Positions 14,101 through 26,500 of a DNA stretch of 64,000 bases are shown piece by piece. The notes under the pieces were generated by a model that saw only the letters and a program-made list of their open reading frames with translations, searched no databases and was not told the origin of the DNA. Source of the stretch: Plectrocnemia conspersa. Taxonomy: Eukaryota; Arthropoda; Insecta; Trichoptera; Polycentropodidae. The stretch covers positions 496,001 through 560,000 of the forward strand of contig VTFK01000177.1 of assembly GCA_009617715.1 (NCBI GenBank). The letters are read 5' to 3'. Both the position numbers and the translations under genes were made by a program. Position 1 is the first letter of the stretch, and each line of letters opens with the position of its first letter.

Positions 14101-15247
14101 TTTAAAGTGGCTGCTGGAAATTATTTTAAAGAGTTGGAAAATACTTTAGACGAAAAAAATGTCCAGATCTCGACGGTAGTTAATGAATTATTTTAAGCAC
14201 TTAATAATAATAATAATAAAAAAACTATTTTATCATTTTACAGATAGCAGCAATAGTTATGCCAGATCAATACGGAGGCAGCGCTCAACAGCACCAATCC
14301 GACATTGCTCTTTTGAAACTTGTGGAACCTTTTAATTTTTCTAGTTCCGTATTGGCAGTCTGTATAGACTTATTCGATGAACTTTTCGATAGAGAACAAC
14401 TATCAGCAAACAACTTAGGGAAGGTAAAATTAAATAGAATATAATATTTTTTCATTAGTAAACTAACAAAATTTTATAGTTATCAAGTTGGAGAGTTTCA
14501 CCTGAAGATTTTCCCGCATCTGAATATCTTAAGACTGTGGATATACCAGTCGTATCGTATAACGAATGCAAAAATAAAGTACCGAAATCTTTCCGTAGAT
14601 ATATTACGTCTGACAAATATTGCGCTGGGTACTTAAATGGTATGTTTTAATACATTAACTTAATGCTTTTTCCATTTATCTTCTTTTTACTATACATGAT
14701 TAATTTATCGCAGAAGAAAATACATACAGCTTAAAAATGTTTTGCACAAGTATAAGTAAGATACCTTACAACTGAAGAGTATTACGCTCAGTATTAAAAC
14801 GATATGTTTTGATACTTTATTTATAATTTTATTAGAAAATGGTTTTTCTAAGACATATTAATGAAATTTTTAGACTTCTCGTATATATTCTAAAGAAACA
14901 TATTAGCAGTTGCAATTAAACTATTGTATAATATAATTTTTAGTATTATAATGTATACTATATTCTTACATTTTTATTTTTACTTCTCATCGGGTTTAAA
15001 TCAAATATAGTTCTGTTCATTTATCTTATTTTCAGGTACAAGCGTTTGCCCAGGTGACAGTGGTGGAGGTATGGTGTTCCAAACTCAGAAATTTGGCTAT
15101 GGAAGGTGGTACTTAAGAGGCATAGTCAGTGTAGTTCCTAAAACTCAAATGAACAAGCTAGTGTGCAGCAACGACTTATATTCTACATTTACTAGATTGT
15201 TTTCTCACAGGGATTGGATCTTGGAGAAACTTGCTGAATATGAATAA
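11124..15247 (+). CDS. Modular serine protease homologue, LDLa-less and catalytically dead (copy A)
   Basis: Nine exons join in phase: 11124-11178, 11293-11332, 12820-13034, 13102-13302, 13371-13535, 14048-14175, 14244-14423, 14480-14639, 15036-15247. They give about 451 residues. Order: signal peptide (MMAFSIFLIIFLTIPYLTG), a 13-codon linker, a sushi/CCP module (~32-103), a Cys-rich 'wonton'-like module (~104-170), then a trypsin-fold domain to the end. The exon phases match copy B downstream, but the LDLa exons are missing. The catalytic His position reads AASC (Ser about residue 228), while Asp in HQSDIALL (~288) and Ser in GDSGGG (~390) remain. The activation sequence is GLTMVDHQ instead of GLILGGYK, and the GWG motif has become SWR. 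It is therefore predicted to be secreted and non-proteolytic, perhaps a regulator or decoy in the same cascade as copy B. No stop or frameshift is seen. A likely poly(A) signal is at 15347-15352. Confidence 0.8.
12225..12560 (-). mobile_element. Fragment of a jockey-like LINE endonuclease domain
   Basis: Read on the minus strand, broken frames contain FNARHMHWNCSGVNRSD and, after a frame change, a DLSSDHLLVFF run. These match the 'GDFNAKH..W.C...N..G' and 'SSDHLPV' motifs of the apurinic-type endonuclease of jockey-clade non-LTR retrotransposons. The copy has stops and frameshifts and sits in the second intron of protease copy A. It is a dead 5' part with no reverse transcriptase beside it. 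Confidence 0.6.
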
Positions 15248-18164
15248 TTTTATATTTTTGTACCTAAACTGAAAAACAGTTGAATGACTTGATGCTTGTT
15301 CAATATGTTTCATGATTTTATTAAATTTCGCGGTATAAAAATAAAAAATAAAAGTAAAACTGTTATCTATATAGTTAGTAATACATTCTTAGAACAACCA
15401 GTTTTTAACAATAATAATTAAAAATATGTTTAATAAATCTATTTTTTTGTATAGCTTTTATAATATAAAAATAATTTTATTTCATTTGATATAACCAAAA
15501 TTGATAATGCATATAGCGTATTATTAGAGGACTTGGATTATTTATAATCTAAGATTTGCACTTAAATCTTGCAGTAAAATCATTTTTATTAATTTAAAAT
15601 TCACGCTATTAATTCAAAAGTAATTTATTATTTTAAATTATATTATAAATAATTTTTAATTAAAAAATACTATAAATCAATTATAAATTGAACATTTATT
15701 ACGCCCTAAGCTTTCTTCTATTATGTATTTGTAGTAGATTCACAATAAAATAATATTATTAATTTAACTATGGTTTTTTAAATTTTTTTAATCATGTATT
15801 TTCATTTTTTATATTATTTTGTAAATAATAAAATTACTGTCCATATAATTGCCGATATAAAAAAGACATACTATTACAAAACTAATTATATAATTTTAAA
15901 GCAATGCACTCTCTTTCGTCGTACATTTTCCGATTGCATTTTGAAGACACTCCTACCATTATGGGTAACTAAATTATAACAAATCAATACTTTATACGAC
16001 AGCAAAAAATGCTGTTGTAATATTTACTTGAAATAAAGCCACACACTCGCGCGTTCAAATTTTGGACCTGTCAAACATTTATGTGTTGCCACAAGCAAAA
16101 TTATTTTTCGCGTTCTTGTCTTTCAAGTACATATTTGTTTTTTGGGAAAAAATCTAGCGTTTGCAATATCAACACTCTTATACCAGATCTGATGTGGACT
16201 ATAATGACAATCCTCTTCGGTGTCACTATCTGTGCGTCAAAGTCGAAACGAATCTCAAGATATACGAAATTTAGAATGCCACATTTTTTTCATATCATGT
16301 TCTTTGATAATAAATGCGCTTAGGGACTCGCATTAAAGCTTGGCGGGCCGCAGGTTGAGTATGTTTGGCCTAAGTCAATAAGACACGAAATAATACCTTC
16401 AAGTAAGTATCAACCATCAGTGACATCTATGTAGTTAATTATAAACAAATATGTATTATTATAATTTACAATCAAGAGATGTCACTTTTAAGCTGGTGCC
16501 GGTTTTTAATTAAAGCGCATTTTGTAAATAAAATTTCGACTGCGGAGAGCCGAATCCGTGGCTTCTGAGTTTTTAGTCAGTATCATACGCATTACGCTAT
16601 TCTGGAGTTTTTTTTGTAGGCGTAACAAACAAAATAATAATTATGCATCACTATGAAGCGACCACAATGGCTACGTTTATAAGAGTGACTCGGAAGACAT
16701 GCTCATGCTTTATTACAGGGAGTGGACATTATAGTCGTAGTTTAACAATACGGCTATTGGTTTGAATATACCTTTGCCCATTGTCCACGCTTCTGTGAGA
16801 AAACAGTAAATACAATAAATTATTTTGTAGCGCATTTGGTTTTTGAGGGCTATTTAATTAAAAGACCTTTTTTGGAGAGCTGGCGTGGACGCGAGAGAGA
16901 GAGAGTATGTGCTGCCAGTTGTTAAAAACCACCCGCTTCTCAAGTTGAGCGGTGGTGTGGCAACACTGGGAACTGTCAAAACGCCGACACAATTTATTGA
17001 AGAGCATATTAGCGCCACAAAGTGAGACTTACTTCGGCACATATTCATAAATTTCGAAACACCATGGCTTCTTCAAGGACTCTGTCACTTTTATAACATC
17101 ACCATTGAAAATACTGTTATTTTGGTTATTTGTCTATTTTGTATAGAAGATAAATTTATTGTTATGAATTAGTATTACCGTAAAATTAATACATATAATT
17201 ACTATAAATACGTAGCGTTCATATCTGTGCATTGTGGAGTACATTCATCTTTAAAATTCAATTTGGTGGTTTGACCAGGGCTAACGTGAAATGCAAAACG
17301 GCTGTTTCTTCGGTCGATGCTTCGCTTGTTTTAAGTTTAGACGAATTCTTGTATATCTCAAATCGTATCTAATGAAAATATAATATACTATGTACTATTA
17401 TTTTAAAAAATGTTTGCTTCACAGTACATTTTTTTTTGTGTTGCTTTCTATTTTTAATAAGCAAAATAGAGAGCCTTTCAAACAAATAAAAATTGACGAC
17501 ATTGCGGTATCTAGTTAATCTGCGTCATTTGCGGTTTCACAATTGATATATTGACAGTTAATAAACCTATTTACTTATATTGCCAGACAGTATATATTTA
17601 ATTTGTTTACTTATTAACATCATTTACATATCTAAATATTTTTCTGTGCAAAACAAAAAATTTCATCGAGTAAATAATAACTGCATTTGAAACAAATTTT
17701 TAAATTTGTTTACAAATTTTTAGCACTCGAATTCGCCTTATTCTTGTTTAGTAATAAAATAAGACACAGATAAGAAAACCTCTCAGACGGTGTTCGTGCC
17801 AGATATTTGAAAATATGCATACTTTTTTGGAAGATTTTTAGAAGAAAAAGTATTTGTATGACCAACATTTTTTTTTGCGATTATTATTGTTCTAACCGGC
17901 CGGTGGATTTATTTTTACTTTAGTGATCTAAGAACCCGTTTCTAAAGAAAAATACGCACGGGAATCGTCAAAATACAAAACAATTTTGGGCTATTTTTAT
18001 TTTTTGATAATCCGAAAAGGTTTTATTTATTATTAAGAAGCAACAGCTGTTATTAAAAATCTCTTACGATTATTATTGACAGCCGATTGGGATGAAAATT
18101 GTTAAAACAATTGGAAAATATTAATTCTGAGCTAAGAATTTCAACGTGCAATAAAAATAAATGA

Positions 18165-18385
18165 TATATATCATTAATTAAATATTTGCAAAATCTAGAA
18201 TCTTTAACCAGTCAAAAAAATAATGAATTCTTTAGCTATTCTTCAAAAGTAGAAATATGTAAAATAATAAATGAAATTATTCGCATATTATTTAATAGCT
18301 CAACGAATTCTAAGGACCCTCACAACTTCATTAAATCATTAGAATCCATTTAAGAAATTGAAAATTTATCATTGGCGCAACAATT
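18165..18385 (+). repeat. Copy of an unnamed transposon-derived repeat (unit also near 32165-32450 and 63785-64000)
   Basis: The run beginning GCAAAATCTAGAATCTTTAA and continuing TTTAGCTATTCTTCAAAAG matches, with substitutions, the reverse complement of 32165-32450 and of the last 215 bases of the window. All three keep a weakly conserved reading frame with a Lys/Ser-rich run ([12 protein letters not shown] in the 32 kb copy). This copy lies on the plus strand and has internal stops. The 32 kb copy is bounded by terminal inverted repeats, so this is probably a DNA-transposon relic. The superfamily is not established. Confidence 0.55.
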
Positions 18386-20122
18386 AAAGATTTTTTTCGG
18401 CCTTGCAGAGTCCCTGGATATCCTAGGACTTTTTGGCTTCATTCTCGGGAATTGCAAAATACCCTCAAAGTCGATAATAACAAACTTAAGTCACAAGCAA
18501 TTAAACCACGAGAATCCTTATTATGTATGAACCACATTTTAGATTTTCTACGTTTGATTCACATCAAAACAAATTCATAATTTATAACACGAAACAATTA
18601 GTCATTTAATTGGTTCATGTATAAACATAGTGAATAATTTGCAATAACGTTATAGTAATTTTACTGTGGTTTTTTTTATAAAACGATGTGCTTCTGATGA
18701 TGCTATTTTACCATAAAACGTGCAATAGGTATATTTACCACATAACTTACTCACGTAACAAAAGTTTAAGCTATAAAAGGTGAAAGGTAAAATTTAACGA
18801 CTATAAAATACTGTTGATGAGAAAACTACACAATGATCACAATTTCTTATACAAAGTTACAATATATTATTTGTAATATTTATTGAACATGAAAAACAGT
18901 TGTAACATGACAAACGTAAGCCCAATACTTATCGGGGTAAATACAATCAACACTTAACAAGAAACTAGTGAGACACCAGATTTAAATAAGTCTGTAAACT
19001 AGTGATCTATTATATTAATGATAAACTATTATTACAGCTTACAATTAATATTATTTATTTATTTTACTCATCACTATATTCATTCGTGAAATCAAGATAA
19101 TCTTGAAAAACCTAATCTATAATGATCTATTGGAATTATAATTATCTAATAAACACCAATTCAGATCTCCCTGACATAATAGAAATGTAAAATCTCTAGG
19201 ATTCATATGGGATTCAAACAAAGGTCTTTAATGTATTAATCAACGACTATAACACTGGTCTCTAATGCTAGAATGACTTTAAGATACCTCCTGTATATTG
19301 CCTTATTTTCTAGTCCAGATCAGCGTTAATCAAAATGTGACTAGGGAGATAAAATTATTGGAAAACTGCTGTGGACCGTAAAAAAATATAACGAGTGACA
19401 AAACGATTAAAAGATTAAAAAAAATCATATTATTTACTATGAATTCAATTTAATAAGTCATACTTGCTAAATATATTTTAAGAAGCAATATCTCTTGAAC
19501 CCCAAAAAATATTTTTTCCCCATGTATCATTTATAATAAAATACACAATAAATATTTTACTTCTAGTTTGATCTTGCAATATTGTTTGTTTTTCATTACA
19601 GGAAACGTGTTTAATTTAATGACATATTTTCGTTACTGTCGACTAATACGAGAGGTTTAATTTAAATAATTAACGTTAACCGCGTAAATTACATTATTTT
19701 TCTAAACAAATACTTCATACCGCAATTATCTTGACCAAAAAGAACAATGATAACATAAAAATATACAAATACAATACATTACACTTAAGAATTCTGACTT
19801 GGGAATCTAAATAATGATAAATCCAGAAAAAAATCCAAGAACCGATTATTTCATATATATGTTATATAAATTATAATTTTAATGTTAAAAATATTTATGC
19901 TGGAATTTCATAGCAAAATGTATGTTTTAATAAATTTAATTATCTATAAATATTTTCTTAACTCAGTATTTTTCTTAATTTTTGCCAAAATTTTATTCCG
20001 TTTCTTAAAGTCTGCAATCGTTAAATATGTTTCATTAAAACTTTCATCATCTTATGTTTTATGGATTTTGTCAAAGTAGTAAAACTTGTATTTGAACAAG
20101 TTCATTTCACTGTAAATGGAAA

Positions 20123-20166
20123 ATTTATAGTATTTAATTTATTATAATAAATGAAATACTATAAAT
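20123..20166. repeat. AT-rich hairpin
   Basis: ATTTATAGTATTT (20123-20135) is followed by its perfect complement AAATACTATAAAT (20154-20166), with an 18-base loop that is itself partly palindromic. No function is implied; it may be a transposon end remnant. Confidence 0.5.
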
Positions 20167-20214
20167 TATTGACTGGATGATTGTGATTGGTGAGCAAGCT
20201 TTGCAGCCCTAAAT

Positions 20215-20480
20215 AAATAAGAGCAGACACAGGCTGTTATCTGGCAGACTCCGGCAGACGCTCGTAGAGACTAGCAGACGCCCGTCCGACCGCGGACAAT
20301 ATACTGTCATGGAAGCTCGCACTAGAGAGGGATCAACTCCACCATACAAACACTGGCTATACATCCGCTGCCACGCCACCTACAAGACCTCTGAGGATCT
20401 TCCACCGAAATCATCCCTCCGCCAGAATCTCCACCACTGTTCGGAGAAAACATCTCGCCCATCATAGTCCGTCGCAATAT
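20215..20480. other. GC-richer island of unknown nature
   Basis: About 260 bases stand out from the AT-rich flanks by base composition, with runs such as GGCAGACTCCGGCAGACGC. They are followed by an AATAAAA-like signal near 20496. There is no open frame of note. It could be part of an LTR or 5' leader of a retroelement, or the 3' end of an unseen transcript. I could not decide. Confidence 0.3.
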
Positions 20481-20734
20481 GTAATATAATATAATAAAAT
20501 TCTCACTAGTTTCTAAATGCGTCTTACTACCTTAGGGTTTAGAAACTCGAAACTTTTTTCACTTTTACCAGGGGAATGCGATGATTGTGTTTTAAAAATG
20601 CTTGCTTTAGTTTATTTTATTTTTCAATAAATAAAATATATTTTTTGCCAAGTTAATTGTAATTTGTTAAGGACCGTTCAAATCCGTTGCAGCTGCAAGT
20701 TAAGTGCTCACATTTTGTTTCTGTTTTTCAAATA

Positions 20735-21190
20735 TATTTATTTTCATTTAAATTAAATTATGATCATCGTTACCTAACAACCTAAATGCGTCACGATGGT
20801 AAAAAAACAAACAATACACAAAAATATGAAAATATTGCATAGTAAGAAAGAAAAAATCATACAATATTAAAATTAAATTATACGAACCAGACCAGCTCTT
20901 CGGGGCTGACATTCAATAGATCAATGTGCAATACGCAAAATCATGATTTGACTGGTTTTCCCAATGCATTATGATGGCCATTATACAAACAATAAAATAT
21001 GTAAGAAAACAGTTATGATGCACACCTATAATAGATAAATACCAACCATATTTTTTTCTAGCTCCTCATTGTTATCGTCGAAAACATCCTTGCGTTTGGC
21101 ATGCTCGTTGAGAAGCTGGATGACTCGTGCAAGAGGAGCGTTCTTAAGTGCTGACGTCTTGGCCGCACTGGGCTATTGCGACTCTCTAGG
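20735..21190 (-). mobile_element. 3' tails of two jockey/CR1-like LINE families
   Basis: 20735-20935 matches, in the same orientation, the segment 37385-37600: shared runs include TGCGTCACGATG and TACGAACCAGACCAGCTC. 20960-21190 matches the reverse complement of 37160-37350, sharing a TCCAGCTTCTCAACGAGC-like run on the opposite strand. Both are 3' ends of LINE copies described at 36-38.5 kb. No protein-coding capacity remains here. Confidence 0.6.
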
Positions 21191-21265
21191 GCAAGTTAAT
21201 CAAAGTTGTATATCTTTGTAATGAAAAAATATGATTTTTCCTTTTGTTACAACCTATTAGAATAA

Positions 21266-22591
21266 GGCCGGTTTCACACGTGCCGGCACCGGGCTGGCGT
21301 CGTGTAGTGGGGGTGGTGTTGTATGGGCTGCGTCGGGCCGGCGCCGGATGGATTCGTCCGGCACGTCTAAAATGGTCAGTACTAGCCCATACAACACCAC
21401 CCCCACTACACGGCGCACGGTGGGTATTTGCTCGATCTGGGCGGCCAAAAGTCGATTATGAAAATTTAAACGCAGGTAAAAAATAAAAGTTGCTCTGTAA
21501 AGCTGATCATTTTGCGCATAATAATCAACAATTCCTCCACTCCTTGCACAACGCTAGCGCCCCCACGATCAGTCGGAAGTCAGTCATCCCTTCGAGTGCA
21601 CGCATCGTTTTCTCGGCGTCGATTGCATACTCGTACATTGGACAATTATTATTATTTTATTTGAGTTAAAAATCCAAACCATTGATTGTGATAAAGCAGG
21701 TAAGTGTTTATACGTTTCATTGCTGTCATATTGTTTTGAATAAGTACCATTTTTTAGTATTTTTTCCATTTTTTTTTCTAATTTTGAGTTCATTAGTTAT
21801 ATTTTCCACAACTTTTTAATGTAGATTTTATATACAATATAATGCTTAGGTCTTTTTTTATGATACATGTAAAATTGGCTGCGGATTTTTAACACATTGC
21901 ATACCATTATTCTTAAAAATGGGACGGGACTTAGTCGCGAAAGTTAGGACCTAAACGTTTTAAACTATTGTAACTTTTTAATTAGGTGACGTGTTAACGT
22001 CAAATTTAAAATACAGTTTCATAATGATTGTTATTTTTTAATAATATGATCACAATGGTAAAATCAGTAAATCTCAAATTGTGGATCGCGTACTAATAAA
22101 ATAAAGTAATAATTTGTTTAGAATCACCATATATACACATATTTAAAAATTAAACCGATACCGAGTATGATAAAATACTAGTCAAATACTTTTTATTGTT
22201 AAAAAACAGCAAATATTAAACTTTTTGACATATACAATTTATTTTTTATTTTTAACACTTGACGTGGCGAAATTCGCACGACCGTTCAACACGGAATTCC
22301 TCTTCCTCGGGCCTACAATTTAAGAAATACTTTAAACACTTATTAACATAAAGTTTCATGAATTATTTCATGAAAAATTAAAAACAAAGTTTTTTTTTAA
22401 GTTTTTATAAATTTTTTTTTTTTTCTATAATGTATTTTTTAACACTTATAATATTATATATTTGTCTAAGAGCACTTATGGAATCAACTAAAGTGTAGAA
22501 ATAATTTTGGCCGCCCAGATCGGGCAAATACCCCACTGTGCGGCGCCAGCCCGGTGCCGGGCGATTCCATCCGGCACGTGTGAAACCGGCC
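21266..22591. mobile_element. Non-autonomous PIF/Harbinger-like DNA transposon
   Basis: Perfect 21-bp terminal inverted repeats, GGCCGGTTTCACACGTGCCGG (21266-21286) and its complement at 22571-22591, are each flanked by TAA. A 3-bp TAA/TTA target duplication is the hallmark of PIF/Harbinger elements. Subterminal sequence is also inverted: TCTGGGCGGCCAAAA near 21436 is complementary to 22506-22522. The left end contains a 27-bp perfect inverted repeat (see separate entry). About 1.33 kb in all, with no transposase frame, so it would depend on an element elsewhere. Confidence 0.8.
21302..21408. repeat. Long perfect inverted repeat inside the PIF/Harbinger-like element
   Basis: TGTAGTGGGGGTGGTGTTGT and the seven bases that follow it (arm about 21302-21328) reappear as the exact reverse complement at about 21382-21408. 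The spacer is about 50 bases and GC-rich. The arm shows no mismatch across 27 bp, so it could form a strong hairpin or be a nested palindromic insertion. Confidence 0.75.
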
Positions 22592-23502
22592 TAAGGCAGA
22601 TTGTTCAACACTGCCTTTCTTTATAAAGTAAAATAAAAACCGATTGGAAGTCAAACAGGATTTAAAAATAAATTTATTTTTATCAAATCTGATATATCTA
22701 CTTAACAATAATCGGCATCATACTTCTCATAAATGAATAATTTTTATATTTAATATTAGTTTGATAAATGCTTTTTGATTAGAATATATGAACACTGTAT
22801 AGAAATTTAAATCTATTTTATTACCTATGGACAGAACAAATTTTATTAGAACACCTAGCAAGAGTTTAAGAGTAGCCGTGCCACTTGAAAAAATACAAAA
22901 AAAGTATTATTTTATATAGGCTCACTAATAACAACAATATATAATTAAAATTATAGATTAGTTACCAGTTTTAGGATATAAAATATTATTTAAGCGAGAA
23001 AGTAGAAAAAATGGGATGAATATTTGGTTAAACCAATTACATATTTTAGCTTATGACTGTGCTCGTGTTCAGCGAGAATTTTCTTATATTTTCCGGATTA
23101 AATTATAGATTATATCATATAATAATAAATCAAAACTTCCTTTTAGGTAAACTTTAATAGAAACACTACCTATTATGAATTTATTTTGGTCTATCCAGGA
23201 AAACTGCATCTATGAAATCGTGACTCAAACCAACGAGTAGAACGGTTTGAACCAATCTGACAATATTGTCACACAACAAGAATTACATAAGGACAATCGC
23301 GACGCAAATACCGTTATCAGTGTTCGGAACTTGTTTTATATTGATATTTATAATAATTTAATAGTAATTACATCGCAGACGAGTTTTCTGATGGACTCAG
23401 TCGCCGTTGGATCATCACGCGAGTGGGTAGTGTCCAAAGTTTGATCCTCGTATTGGACATGATAGTGTAGTTTTTGCTTTGAGTGCCAAGTGAAGTTTAG
23501 TG

Positions 23503-26500
23503 ATGGACCTAAGAAAATGGCTGATCATAGCTCTGACCATCCCCTGTTTGACTGGTGAGCTATCATAGACTACTTAACGAAGTCTGTAAAACAACTATTT
23601 GCCAGATTGGGAGATCAATATCACAATTTCAGTTATTTTATTTTAAATGATTGTTAACATCAATTTATAATTATTAGTAATATATGATTTTGTTGGTAAA
23701 GCGTCTTTGATCTGACCGGAAAGGTCGAGGTTAAAAAATCTTGTGATAAACGTCACTACGTAACAGAGATGCCATTAAAATATATACTTGAGTTATCATA
23801 AAAATAAGGTTATAAATAAATAAAAAAACACAGTAAAACTTGTTTTTAAACAGCTATTAAATTAACATTTTGTCAAAAAATTATGCCTCGACAATATTTT
23901 TAACAAATTTTTCAATTTTATTAATTAAGTATGAGCTTAATATATCTACAAAGGTATGAGTATTTTTACTTCAGAAGTATGGTTAATTTTGCTGTCTGTG
24001 CTTCGCTTAAGCAAATTACAATCATTTCCATATAAACTACAAGAAAAAAAAATCTTCCTTGTGTTTATTATACTCAGCAAGTCTTTCTAAGTAAACTACA
24101 CGTTTAATTATAAAAATATATTTTTTTAATATTGAATATATTGAATATGAATTCCCATACAATTTGTGCAATTTCTTTGGTATAGTACTGCGTCACGTAG
24201 TTTCTCAGTCGTCTAGAAAACCATGTTAATCTTTTGGTATAAAAGTGGCTGCTTGCTCTTGAGTTAAATAAACGTATTAGTCGATTTATGGATAAAGTTT
24301 ATAAAGGCAGCTTAAACCCTTGAGAATTAAGAAAAATCCACATCTCTTTCACTTGATCATTTAGCCAATGCGAAAGTTTGGGGCGGAAACAGACTCATTG
24401 TATAATACTTTTTTATAATTGTAATTGCTCTGACAGTTAATGGATATCTAGCATTGGTGTCAAAAGCAGTTAAATTAAATACAAAATAAATTCACGTCTT
24501 GTAAACATGATAACACGAACAATTTAGTGTTTCGTTTGTTTATTTTGTACCGACCTCCTATCGGTGGGGTTATATTAATTAAAGGCAAAGTTATTCAACT
24601 ATAAATTATTATTATTGTGTAACAATTTATATAATTACTATATTATTTTTAATTAATTAAATAATTATATTAATAATTTATTATTTATTTAAATATTTTT
24701 TTAATTATTATCGTAGTCTTGTCTGTATCTTGTAAAATTCAGTCGTCTTTAAAAATCAGATTGAACTCTAGATTTCTGACTTGACGTGAAGAGAGAAGCG
24801 GCTGTTTTCTTGATCATACAAATCTTAGTCGATGCCCTCAGCATAGTTTCAAATGTGAATTAGAATGAGCTCTCATGTACCTCAAGTCAATTTATTGCAG
24901 AAGGCTTCTTACTCATTACTCTCAATGCAATGTGATCTTTCTTATAAAAATCGTTTTAATCAGGTAGAGATTTATTATTTATTAAGATAATTACGATACA
25001 GTGTCGACAATCCATCAATGCTAAGCGACTTTCAGTTGCCCTAGAAAGTCACGATTGCGTCCCTTATTCTTACCCGTCGTGGCCTGGACATAAGCGCTCG
25101 AAAAGTCATCCAGCTTCTCAACCAAATATTTTCAAAAAATACCGGCGTTTTGCTTTCAATTTTAATCTTTTAAAATAATGGTATTAGAAGTCCTTGTCTT
25201 ATTAAAACCAATAAGAAATATTTTAATGATAGTAAATAAATAAAACAACTTAAATATGATCACATACAAGTCGTATAGCATATGTATTTTTCATATTCCA
25301 ATCAATATATGCGATCAATATAATTTAGAAATTCACTACCGATGTATGTATGTATAGGTAAACCCAAAAAAATATTTTAAATTAATATTTGTACATCACA
25401 GAATACCAGTATTATAATTTTTATTGATGATAAATTTAAACTTGCTTGAGGAAAGAGATATCTAAAATTCTCCAAATTACATAAGATACAAAAAAAAATA
25501 AAGTGACGAATATTTATATGATTATGTATCTATGATACATAAAACGTGTCCAAACTTTTATCAGTTGATGACGATCTATTTTTTTCATATTTTCCCTTAT
25601 ACGTTCAAGTTTTATACTTGTAAAAAAATATTTCTCATGAATTAGTTAAGTAAAATTAGAATTTGCTTGAATGCATGATATTTAATTTAATAATTGCGGT
25701 TATGTCTATTTTTTAAAGTCAGATCGTATTGTTTTTAGATGGCTTATGAAGTATTGTGCCTATTTTTTTTATTTCGTTTTTTTTTCGAAACAAAACTGAA
25801 GTACAGAATAGTTACACGTGATATTTCAATAATAAACAGAAACTTGATTAAATTATTTATATCAAAATACCGATAATTTCATTGAGTAATTACGATTGAT
25901 ATACATATATCATAATATATATTATTGTGAAACTTTACATTCCAGAGTGATAAAAGTAATCAATTAACTGCAAGTGTTTTATTTTGTAGTTAAAATTGCC
26001 TTTAAACTTTATAATTTATAAGTCGAATTGTCAAACATAATATTTTTTTAGGGATTTTATTACAAAAACAAGCATTGACTTGAACGTGTATTTGGTACAA
26101 GAAGGTCATTATTGGATTTTGACCTTTTCGTGTTTGCTCTTCCAACCGGTTTTGTGCTAAATAACTCAATGCTGTGGTTTATATTGTAAATTTTATAAGT
26201 CAGAAACATTCATTACCATTTGTAGAAAATTAAATCTTAAATCACTATTGATACACAGTCATAGTTATTCACAAATAAAATGCGTAATAAAAGATAATCT
26301 TCAGAGTTGTACCCAATTAACTATAATATGAACATAAAAAATTTTGTAATTCATTGTGCAATAATTTTGCACATCTTTTGCAACAAAAATATGAGAACTA
26401 CATCATAACACTATTTTACTAGTTCTATGTCACTGAAAAAAATTTAGCATCAATCACACCAATCTTTGTTTACAGCATTTACATGTTTAAATATAGTAGT

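Larger units (their letters stand above)
15260..23480. other. Gene-poor intergenic region between the two protease copies
   Basis: About 8 kb without a supported host exon. A segment near 16335-16375 (GGCGGGCCGCAGGTTGAG) resembles the terminal sequence of hAT elements. A moderately GC-rich stretch at 16860-17045 has no assignment. A repeat copy at 18165-18385, LINE tails near 20735-21190 and a PIF/Harbinger-like element at 21266-22591 are listed separately. The rest is AT-rich and featureless to the eye. Confidence 0.6.

Noticed and set aside
22290..22310. NF-kB-like site (GGAATTCCTC) upstream of the immune protease copy B
   Set aside because: It lies over 1.1 kb from the start codon, is a single short match, and is inside the PIF/Harbinger-like element, so chance is the simpler explanation.
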